Assembly (NCBI GenBank): GCA_964389805.1
Contig: CAYMFU010000177.1
Location: 1 to 59,033 of the forward strand
Direction of reading: 5' to 3'
DNA: 59,033 nucleotides
Source of the DNA: JAGTVG01 sp964389805
GTDB taxonomy: Bacteria > Bacteroidota > Bacteroidia > Cytophagales > Cyclobacteriaceae
Shown in pieces: positions 7,526 through 14,937 of this stretch; the stretch's first letter is position 1; each line of letters starts with the position of its first letter. The notes under the pieces were generated by a model. The model worked only from the letters and a program-made list of their open reading frames with translations. It had not been told where the DNA came from and searched no databases. Both the position numbers and the translations under genes were made by a program.

Positions 7526-9808
7526 TTATATCTTTTCCTCTGGTAAAGGTTTTGAATTTTGATTTGAATCAAATATCATAAAATCCCGTTGAGCTTTGAT
7601 AAGATTGACTGTAAATAATAACAGGTTTTTTGTCTCATTCATTATGTTCAGATAAAGTGTGCTGTTTTTTGTTCCGCTTGCTGAATTCTTTATCCTTTTC
7701 AATTGATGCTTACTTATAGCCGTTAATCTATCTATCAATCTTTTCTGTTCAACCAATATTCCGTCAATATCCACAAACCCTTTTTCTTTTAACACCAATA
7801 TGGTAGATCCAAAGAATTTACTAATCTCTTCTCTTAGAAGATTGAGTTCATTCTCCTGTTCGTCAATCAAAGGCTTATGATTATTGTCGATGTAATTATA
7901 AATCGGTTTAGAAATGTAAGTTAAGGCATTTACAGTTTCTTTAAGGTAATTTACCACCTGGACATAATAATGTGCTGATTCAACATCGTCCTCCTGAAGT
8001 TTCGCTATTATCCTTGGTAGTGTATTTTTAATATGTTTAATGTTCTTATCCAGCTTAGTTATATCTTCTTCAACCTTTACCAATGATTTACGTTTAAACT
8101 TGATCAACCCGTTTATTGCCTTATTATATAGATCTGAAACAGTAGTGAGTGTGCCAATTACATTATCATTACATGAGGTTAAAATGCTCTGCCCATTAAC
8201 TTCCAGGCCTAATAATTCAGTTTCTTCATATACTACTTTCTCACTTTCCCTTTTTTGATGAATCCTATAAGATTTGATTATCAGCAATATAATTGCAATA
8301 ATCAATAGCATTATAGTAATCAATCCACCAATATGTATCAAATAGGCCAGAATAAATGCAGCAGTAAATGCACTGAAAGCTGTGAAGAACCATCCTCCGA
8401 TCACGGTAATAACACCCGAGATCCTGTATACGGCACTGTCTCTCCCCCATGCTTTATCTGCCAATGATGTTCCCATGGCCACCATAAAGGTTACATAGGT
8501 CGTGGACAATGGTAATTTTAATGAAGTAGCCAATGAGATCAAGGCACTGGCTACTACAAGGTTAACTGATGCCCTGACCAGGTCAAATGATATGCCCTTC
8601 TGCTGTTTTCTAGCCTGAAATGCTTTTTGATTGAATTTCCCATTAATAAATCTCAGAATTCCTGATGGAACTACTTTTGAAACGGCTGTAGACAGATTCA
8701 TGGTACCTCTCACAAGGTTCCGGGCCAGCATGGAAGATTCAAAACGTTCATATCCTTCATCCTGTCGGCTGAGATTAATTTCTGTGGCAGTTACAGATCT
8801 TGCTTTCTTAGATTTATATAAAGCGATGACCATAACAAGACCAGCCAGAAGCAACATATAAGTTGGGGTTTGTATTTTGCCCGAAAGGGAGGTCATTACA
8901 AAAGCACCAGGCTCTGAAATTTCACTACTGATAAATGACTTTAATGATTCAAGTCCCGCTAAAGGAACACCTACAAAGTTTACGAGATCATTCCCGGCAA
9001 ATGCCATAGCCAAAGCAAAAGTACCTACCAATACGATGATCTTGAGAATATTAAATTTAAAGACCATGTATATAAGTTGAAGGATAATGGTCCAGCCAAT
9101 AAAACTGACTACCAAAATATAAAGTGTATTTTGTTTGATCCAATCAACTGTATCTGAAGTTAAGAAGGATGAACCCTTCGCTCCCTTAATAAGAATGAAA
9201 TAGGTGATTATGGATATGGCTACCCCCCCCCAAATGGATCCAAAATATCTGAGCGTTTTTTCATAGTCAAAGGAAAACATGAGTCTGACAAGCCACTGGA
9301 TTATCAATCCAATGCTAAAAGCAATCACTACCGATAATAATATCCCGGTAATAATAAGTAAGGCTGAACTCGAGTTGATGTAGTTGCCCAGGGTTCCTAC
9401 AGAATCTCCCAGAATTGATATTTTAATTAAAGAAACTGCCACGGCGGCCCCAAGTAATTCAAAAACGATAGAAACCGTGGTGGAAGTTGGTAGTGCAAAT
9501 GTATTGAACAAATCGAGCAATAATATATCCGTCATCATTACCGCTAGAAATATGATCATGATCTCGCTGAAAAAGAACTGATCCGGATGAAAGATCCCCT
9601 TTCTGGCTACTTCCATCATCCCACTGGAAAATGTTGCACCAACTAAAATGCCTATTGCAGCAATAAACATAATTAGCTTGAAGGGTGCTGCTTTGGATCC
9701 AATTGAAGAATTCAAGAAATTAACAGCATCATTACTTACACCAACTACCAAATCAGAGACAGCCAGAACAATTAGAATGACAACAATAAAAACATAATAA
9801 GATTCCAT
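7526..9808 (-). CDS. pit: PiT-family inorganic phosphate transporter with C-terminal PhoU-like domain
   Basis: A 760-residue fusion. Residues 1 to about 510 are a PHO4/PiT permease with around a dozen membrane helices. The duplicated signature is present as VGVSNDAVNFLNSSIGSKAA near residue 22 and AGNDLVNFVGVPLAG in the second half. Residues about 535-745 are a soluble helical region rich in Glu, Lys and Leu that looks like PhoU (paired bundles around VEEDITKLDKNIKHIKN and ENELNLLREEISKFFG). The protein should carry phosphate with cations across the inner membrane, with the tail perhaps sensing or gating. Long forms like this occur in Bacteroidota. A run of nine G on the coding strand lies near codon 193. 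Confidence 0.9.
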   Translation of the reverse strand: MESYYVFIVVILIVLAVSDLVVGVSNDAVNFLNSSIGSKAAPFKLIMFIAAIGILVGATFSSGMMEVARKGIFHPDQFFFSEIMIIFLAVMMTDILLLDLFNTFALPTSTTVSIVFELLGAAVAVSLIKISILGDSVGTLGNYINSSSALLIITGILLSVVIAFSIGLIIQWLVRLMFSFDYEKTLRYFGSIWGGVAISIITYFILIKGAKGSSFLTSDTVDWIKQNTLYILVVSFIGWTIILQLIYMVFKFNILKIIVLVGTFALAMAFAGNDLVNFVGVPLAGLESLKSFISSEISEPGAFVMTSLSGKIQTPTYMLLLAGLVMVIALYKSKKARSVTATEINLSRQDEGYERFESSMLARNLVRGTMNLSTAVSKVVPSGILRFINGKFNQKAFQARKQQKGISFDLVRASVNLVVASALISLATSLKLPLSTTYVTFMVAMGTSLADKAWGRDSAVYRISGVITVIGGWFFTAFSAFTAAFILAYLIHIGGLITIMLLIIAIILLIIKSYRIHQKRESEKVVYEETELLGLEVNGQSILTSCNDNVIGTLTTVSDLYNKAINGLIKFKRKSLVKVEEDITKLDKNIKHIKNTLPRIIAKLQEDDVESAHYYVQVVNYLKETVNALTYISKPIYNYIDNNHKPLIDEQENELNLLREEISKFFGSTILVLKEKGFVDIDGILVEQKRLIDRLTAISKHQLKRIKNSASGTKNSTLYLNIMNETKNLLLFTVNLIKAQRDFMIFDSNQNSKPLPEEKI
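9223..9231 (-). repeat. Homopolymeric G9 tract inside the PiT coding region
   Basis: Nine C on the plus strand are nine G in the coding strand and encode Trp-Gly-Gly-Val near residue 193. It is the longest G/C homopolymer I see in the window. Tracts of this length are known in other bacteria to slip during replication; a one-base change would end the protein early. The frame is intact in this sequence. Confidence 0.85.
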
Positions 9809-9886
9809 TCGGTTTGGATTGATTTACAATATGGTAAAAGTAGGTTCAATTTTCAATTTTGATTGTGATATGTGCCCTATTTTATA

Positions 9887-9925
9887 TTATTTTTATATTA
9901 TATATTTGTTAACAGAATGTTAACT
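9887..9925 (+). promoter_or_regulatory. Candidate phosphate-response or operator region between pit and the Na/Pi-PhoU gene
   Basis: In the 247-bp divergent spacer, TATATTTG at 9901-9908 matches the -7 consensus on the plus strand, and the palindrome GTTAACA-gaa-TGTTAAC at 9908-9924 abuts it. Read another way, TTATTT, TTATAT, TTAACA and TTAACT start at 9887, 9898, 9909 and 9920, an exact 11-bp period. Tandem TTAACA-type hexamers with 11-bp period are the form of PhoP/PhoB-type boxes. The location between two phosphate transporter genes fits. The -33 box is poor. Confidence 0.45.
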
Positions 9926-10055
9926 TTGAGCACTTCCCAAAAAATCTATTAAGGGATTCATTTTTTGAATAAGAAAAGTACGCAAAATGCACAAATATAA
10001 TTTGCAAAATATCTATTGATTCAATTGAAGGTTTGACCAATCTAAATAAGAGAAA

Positions 10056-11750
10056 ATGCAATTTGGATTTTATGATTTTTTAAATCTATTCGGCGCCCTC
10101 GGGTTTTTTATTTTCGGCATGAAAGTAATGAGCGATGGGATCCAGAAAGCTGCTGGACATAGAATGAGACAAATCTTAAGCTCTATGACCAGAAATAGAT
10201 TCCTGGGCGTGTTTACTGGCTTTTTAATTACCGCCCTTGTACAATCTTCCTCCGCAACTTCTGTTATGACCGTAAGTTTTGTAAACGCCGGTTTGTTAAC
10301 CCTGGTAGAATCTGCTGGAGTAATGATGGGTGCCAATGTAGGTACTACAATAACTGCATGGCTTGTTTCTATATTCGGATTTAACGTCAAAATTGTGTCG
10401 ATATCGCTCCCGATTATTGCTGTAGGGATACCTTTACTTTTTACGAAAAAAAGCAACTTGAGATTTTGGGGAGAGTTCCTGATTGGATTTGCTTTATTAT
10501 TCATGGGCCTCGATGCCTTAAAATCTACAGTTCCGGATCTGAAAAACAATCCCGAAGTTCTTGCATTTCTATCTAATTATGCCCATATGGGAATTCTATC
10601 CGCTATGCTATTCGTTGCAGTGGGCACTGTATTGACTGTTATAATACAATCTTCAAGCGCCGCGATGGCATTGACCATCACGATGTGTTACCAGGGTTGG
10701 ATCCCTTTTGAAATAGCTGCGCCTATGGTTTTAGGTGAAAATATCGGAACTACAATTACAGCCACAATTGCATCTATCGTTGGTAACGTTCATGCCAAAC
10801 GATCTGCCAGGATTCATACTCTATTTAATGTTATCGGAGTGGTATGGATGTTATTCGCTTATCCATATTTCTTAAAAGGGATTGATTACCTTATGGTGAC
10901 TCAAATGGGATTTCCTTCGCCATTTACAAATAGTGAATCTATTCCGATAGCTTTATCCTATTTTCATACATCTTTTAATGTTATTAATGTACTGCTGCTA
11001 ATTTGGTTTGTGCCTTCTCTTGTCAAAATAGCTATAAAACTGGTTCCCTCCAGAGGAGAACAGGACGAGGAATACCATCTTAAATACATTGGCCGCGGGC
11101 TAATGAACACCCCGGGGTTGGAACTACTGGAGGCCCGGCAGGAATTGGGCAATTTTGGGGATATGATAGACAATATGGGAAGAAGATTACGGAAGTTAAC
11201 AGACAAAGACAAACCCAACAAGCAATTTAAACAGATTGAGAAGATCTATAACATGGAATCTACCTCTGACACAATGGAAAAGGAGATTTCAAATTATATC
11301 CTGAAGATCAGTGAAGGTAGATTAACAGAAAAGTCCTCTGTGGAAATTCGAAGTATTTTTTCAATATGCCACGATCTTGAAAGGATCGCCGACATTTTCG
11401 CCAAAATTGCGAAAGAATATGAACGAAAGATCGAGCTGAATGCTGATTTTGGCAAAATCCAGGTTGAGGGAATAAACTCTATACAGGAAAAAGTAGAAGA
11501 TGCCCTTTCCCTAATGAAGGAAAACTTAAATAATTGGGGCAATGGTCTTGAAATTGAGAAAGTAATCGATATTGAAAAGGAAATCAATATGATAAGAAGC
11601 CAGTTAAGGAAAAGCCATTTGCAAAACCTGGAAAAACAAAAATATGATTACACGAGTGGACTGATTTACTATAATATCTTCATATATTTTGAACGTTCGG
11701 CAGATCATATTATTAACGTGACGGAAGCCCTGAACGGCCAGGTTTCCTGA
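10056..11750 (+). CDS. Na/Pi cotransporter with C-terminal PhoU-like domain
   Basis: A 564-residue protein. Residues 1 to about 325 form the Na_Pi_cotrans membrane domain, with the paired signatures ALVQSSSATSVM (near 65) and VIIQSSSAAMAL (near 200), MMGANVGTT and LGENIGTT. After a basic linker, residues about 345-555 form a helical PhoU-like domain (EKIYNMESTSDTMEKEI, ICHDLERIADIFAKI and FERSADHIINVTEAL, the last two being the usual metal-site-like helices). It is expected to move phosphate with sodium, with the PhoU part possibly regulatory. It is divergent from pit and followed by a phosphate-porin-like gene with its own promoter. Confidence 0.92.
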   Translation: MQFGFYDFLNLFGALGFFIFGMKVMSDGIQKAAGHRMRQILSSMTRNRFLGVFTGFLITALVQSSSATSVMTVSFVNAGLLTLVESAGVMMGANVGTTITAWLVSIFGFNVKIVSISLPIIAVGIPLLFTKKSNLRFWGEFLIGFALLFMGLDALKSTVPDLKNNPEVLAFLSNYAHMGILSAMLFVAVGTVLTVIIQSSSAAMALTITMCYQGWIPFEIAAPMVLGENIGTTITATIASIVGNVHAKRSARIHTLFNVIGVVWMLFAYPYFLKGIDYLMVTQMGFPSPFTNSESIPIALSYFHTSFNVINVLLLIWFVPSLVKIAIKLVPSRGEQDEEYHLKYIGRGLMNTPGLELLEARQELGNFGDMIDNMGRRLRKLTDKDKPNKQFKQIEKIYNMESTSDTMEKEISNYILKISEGRLTEKSSVEIRSIFSICHDLERIADIFAKIAKEYERKIELNADFGKIQVEGINSIQEKVEDALSLMKENLNNWGNGLEIEKVIDIEKEINMIRSQLRKSHLQNLEKQKYDYTSGLIYYNIFIYFERSADHIINVTEALNGQVS

Positions 11751-11900
11751 GGCTAATTCCAGGCAAAAAATTTCGAACAAGAAAGCTATATTAGTTCAAT
11801 TATAAGATCATTCTGGTTAGATTTTCATAAATGTAGGGTTGGTTTTAATCAATTTTATCCTTTTTAATTCGAAAATTCCAGACACCCCAAATTATCCTGT

Positions 11901-11931
11901 TTTGAAATCTATTAAAAATAATATAAAATTG
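11901..11931 (+). promoter_or_regulatory. Promoter of the porin gene
   Basis: TTTG at 11901-11904 is followed after exactly 19 nt by TAAAATTG at 11924-11931, one mismatch from the Bacteroidota consensus TTTG-N19-TAnnTTTG. A start point near 11938 would leave a leader of about 25 nt before the ATG at 11964. The porin gene can therefore be transcribed apart from the transporter gene upstream. Confidence 0.6.
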
Positions 11932-11963
11932 CAGCGTTTTGTTTCACTCTAATTTTTCCTTTA

Positions 11964-13169
11964 ATGAGTCGCCGTTTTTCTTTATTGTTTGTACTTGGAA
12001 CGCTGATATTGTTCACCCCTAAAGACGCTTTCAGTCAAATAAATGAATATAATTATCCTGAATTCGACTTTTCAAAAGGGATAGGCATTAAATCTCCCGA
12101 TTCAAGTTTCTTTCTGAACTTCGGCCTCAGGTTTCAACCCCGGATTGCCTATACCTCTGCAGACTTATCAGTTGTAGATTTCGGAAGTATCCAGGCAAGG
12201 ATCAGAAGATTAAGATTAAAATTCAATGGGTATGTATTCGATCCAAAAATTGCTTTTAAGGTGGAGCTGGGATTTGAGAATTTATCGCTTGATTTTGAAA
12301 ATGCCTCAGTACCTAATATAATTCTTGATGCTGTCATATTTTATCACATAAATGAAAACTGGACCTTGTCATTTGGCCAGACAAAACTCCCTGGTAACCG
12401 GGAAAGAGTCATTTCATCTGGAAATCTGGAAATGGTAGACCGTACTTTTGTAAATGCACGGTTTAATATAGACAGGGATATGGGAATTCAGGGTGTATAT
12501 ACCAACAACATAAATAAGGTATATTATGCCATCAAAGGAGCTATTTCATCCGGCGAAGGACGAAACTTTATAGCTACGGATGAAGGGCTCGCTTATACAG
12601 GACGCATTGAGGTATTGCCACTTGGCAAATTTAAGAGCAAAGGTGATTACAACATGGGAGACCTTGCCAGGGAAGAGAAACCCAAACTTTCCGTAGGTTT
12701 TACCGCACATTATAACGACGGAGCCATCCGACAAAGGGGTCAAACGGGCAGAATCCTGTATGATCAGCGAGACCTGACGAGTTTTTTTCTGGATGCAATT
12801 TTAAAATACAATGGCTGGTCATTCATGACGGAATATATGTCTCGATCCACAGACGAACCAATAACTGTTAACGAAGATGGTGACGTTCGTTATGTATATG
12901 CAGGGAACGGTACTTTCCTTCAGGGAAGTTATGTTTTCAAGAGCAAATGGTCATTGATAGGGCGGATTGCATTCTTAAATCCGGTACCGGAAATTTCTGA
13001 TTTTACAGATGAAATCAACGAATATGCAGTGGGTGTTACCAGGTATATAAAAGGGCATAAGTTAAAGGTACAAGCGGACATAGCCTACGAAGACCGGCAT
13101 AATGGACAAAGAGAGCAGATTGTGGATGATAACTGGCAGATCAGGCTCCAGGTTGAAATTGGAATTTAG
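11964..13169 (+). CDS. OprO/OprP-like outer membrane porin
   Basis: A 401-residue outer membrane protein. A signal peptide (about 1-25, ending AFSQ) is followed by the start of a 16-strand-type barrel: FFLNFGLRFQPRIAY, then SIQARIRRLRLKFNGYVFDPKIAFKVELGFE. This is the pattern of the Porin_O_P (phosphate/polyphosphate-selective) family. The short loop FGQTKLPGNRERVISSG is also typical. The C-terminus ends in alternating residues (WQIRLQVEIGI), as in barrel proteins. It lies directly after the Na/Pi-PhoU transporter gene, which supports phosphate or another anion as solute; specificity cannot be read from the sequence. Confidence 0.85.
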   Translation: MSRRFSLLFVLGTLILFTPKDAFSQINEYNYPEFDFSKGIGIKSPDSSFFLNFGLRFQPRIAYTSADLSVVDFGSIQARIRRLRLKFNGYVFDPKIAFKVELGFENLSLDFENASVPNIILDAVIFYHINENWTLSFGQTKLPGNRERVISSGNLEMVDRTFVNARFNIDRDMGIQGVYTNNINKVYYAIKGAISSGEGRNFIATDEGLAYTGRIEVLPLGKFKSKGDYNMGDLAREEKPKLSVGFTAHYNDGAIRQRGQTGRILYDQRDLTSFFLDAILKYNGWSFMTEYMSRSTDEPITVNEDGDVRYVYAGNGTFLQGSYVFKSKWSLIGRIAFLNPVPEISDFTDEINEYAVGVTRYIKGHKLKVQADIAYEDRHNGQREQIVDDNWQIRLQVEIGI

Positions 13170-13227
13170 CTCATTAATCAGAGAACAGGGCTGAATCCTA
13201 CTTGGATAGATTGGGTTTTAGACTCAA

Positions 13228-14424
13228 TTAATCCGCGGACATCAAATTTTTATAAGTAAGCCAGGCCATAAGACCTGCGCCTATCTCGAGCGCCGATTCA
13301 TCAACATTAAAAGTAGGTGTATGCACATTGGAAATAATGCCTTTCTCTTCATTCCTTGTACCCAGGCGATAAAAACAAGAATCAACTTTCTGGGAGAAAT
13401 AGGCAAAATCTTCAGCGGCCATCCAGATGTCGAGATCAACCACATTCTCCTCACCCATATATTCAATAGCAAAATCTTTGGACCGACCGGTCAGTCTAGT
13501 CTCATTTTTCAGAAAAGGATATCCATTTAAAACCGTAAATTCAATTTCAGCACCCATTCCCCGGGCTAAGGATTCAGCGATATCCTTCATTTTCTTATGT
13601 GCATCATAACGCCAATCTTCATCAAGTGTCCTGAAAGTTCCTTCAACATGTACTTCATCAGGTATAATATTCGTCGCCCCATTAGCTACTACCTTACCAA
13701 ACGACAGGACTGTAGGTGTCTTTGGATTGGCATGCCGACTTACAATCTGCTGAAGGGCCACAATAATATGGGATGCAATAAGGACCGGATCAATATTATC
13801 ATCCGGCATTGCACCGTGACCCCCTTTCCCAATAACCTTGATATAGATCTCATCCGCACTGGCCATATACATTCCGGGTTTAAACCCTACCTTCCCTGCC
13901 GGCAATTGAGCCATTACATGCTGACCCAGAATACTGTCGGGGGCAGGATTTTCGAGAACTCCATCTTTGATCATCAGTGAAGCCCCTCCAGGTATCTTTT
14001 CTTCACCTGGTTGAAAGATCAGTTTTACAGTGCCTTCGAAAGAATCTTTTATGTCATGTAAAATTCTTGCAGCCCCAAGCAGGGATGAAGTATGGACATC
14101 ATGACCGCAGGCATGCATAACACCCTCGTTTAAGGATTTATAAGGCAAGTCATTCTGTTCGACTATCGGGAGGGCATCCATATCCGCACGAAGAGCAATA
14201 ACCTTGCGGTCTGGATTGCTCCCCTTTATTAAAGCCACCACACCGTTTCCTCCAATCCCCATTTGAGGATCAAGGCTGTATTCTTTTAACTTGCTGAACA
14301 CAAAAGCACTGGTATTGTCCTCCTCAAATGATAATTCCGGGTTGGCGTGGAGATGCCGGCGATTGGCAATAATATCAGGAGCATAGCTGGCAGCCAGCTT
14401 CTTGATGTTTTGTTTTATATCCAT
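13228..14424 (-). CDS. M20-family amidohydrolase (N-acyl-amino acid/hippurate hydrolase type)
   Basis: A 398-residue metallopeptidase of the M20D group. The N-terminus has RRHLHANPELSFEE. The metal and catalytic motifs are DMDALP (about 80-85), MHACGHDVHTSSLLGAA, and GEEKIPGGASLMIKDGVL with the catalytic Glu pair. A dimerisation lid lies at about 185-300, and the C-terminal metal His is in the NVHTPTFNVDE region. Such enzymes remove acyl groups from amino acids or related compounds in the cytoplasm. No signal peptide is seen. It is the last gene of the secA-SPOR-amidohydrolase run, with a 6-bp gap. The physiological substrate is not identifiable. Confidence 0.92.
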   Translation of the reverse strand: MDIKQNIKKLAASYAPDIIANRRHLHANPELSFEEDNTSAFVFSKLKEYSLDPQMGIGGNGVVALIKGSNPDRKVIALRADMDALPIVEQNDLPYKSLNEGVMHACGHDVHTSSLLGAARILHDIKDSFEGTVKLIFQPGEEKIPGGASLMIKDGVLENPAPDSILGQHVMAQLPAGKVGFKPGMYMASADEIYIKVIGKGGHGAMPDDNIDPVLIASHIIVALQQIVSRHANPKTPTVLSFGKVVANGATNIIPDEVHVEGTFRTLDEDWRYDAHKKMKDIAESLARGMGAEIEFTVLNGYPFLKNETRLTGRSKDFAIEYMGEENVVDLDIWMAAEDFAYFSQKVDSCFYRLGTRNEEKGIISNVHTPTFNVDESALEIGAGLMAWLTYKNLMSAD

Positions 14425-14430
14425 GGATTG

Positions 14431-14931
14431 TTAGTCAATATAAACTTTTTCAGGAATGATAACAGCATTTGGAAACTGGCGCTTTAATTTAACGAGTGTC
14501 TGGTAAGCCTCAAGCCGGTCGAAGAAATCGCCAACTTTTACGATATAACTGGGTGACATGAACTGTAGTATCGGTTTTGCTTCAGGCATAACGCGAAATA
14601 CATCTTTACGTGCTTCCTCAGCATCACTCCTTGAATTACTGTTATGGACCATAACTGTATACCGCAGATAGGGGAGATTTTTATTTATCGTGGCGATACT
14701 ATCAAGTACTACCTCAAGGTCATCTGTTACATCAAGTTCGGGAGTTCTGAAAGGTGCTTTCTCAACTGTCTCGCCCAATATTAGTGCAGGATTTTCATAT
14801 TCTTCTATTTCCGGCATAGTATGCGTCAGGTTCTCACTATAGTCTTCAGTTACAGCAGAAGGTGCCGTTTTTTGAGAACAGTTATACATAAATCCTGCTA
14901 AAAGTAAAAGCAAACCAAATTTTCTGATCAT
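14431..14931 (-). CDS. Lipoprotein with SPOR-like C-terminal region
   Basis: A 166-residue exported protein. The N-terminus is a short basic and hydrophobic signal ending in MYNC, giving a probable lipid-modified Cys18, although the lipobox is imperfect. A poorly conserved acidic spacer (20-90) follows. The last 75 residues look like an SPOR-type fold: YTVMVHNSNSRSDAEEARKDVF, then SPSYIVKVGDFFDRLEAYQTLVKLKRQFPNAVIIPEKV, which carries the VxVG...A......K...P.A.vv pattern. SPOR domains bind denuded peptidoglycan strands. It sits 6 bp after secA and 6 bp before the amidohydrolase gene, so it shares their transcript. Confidence 0.75.
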   Translation of the reverse strand: MIRKFGLLLLLAGFMYNCSQKTAPSAVTEDYSENLTHTMPEIEEYENPALILGETVEKAPFRTPELDVTDDLEVVLDSIATINKNLPYLRYTVMVHNSNSRSDAEEARKDVFRVMPEAKPILQFMSPSYIVKVGDFFDRLEAYQTLVKLKRQFPNAVIIPEKVYID

Positions 14932-14937
14932 ATCCTG

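Noticed and set aside
10070..10549. A 159-codon open frame antisense to the Na/Pi-PhoU gene
   Set aside because: It lies wholly within a clear conserved gene, has no family pattern or signal, and its composition follows from the sense codons.
11829..11880. T-rich near-repeats upstream of the porin as a second Pho box
   Set aside because: The TTTTAA-like elements are 9-10 bp apart and not regular; the stretch is simply T-rich, and a consensus promoter further down explains expression.
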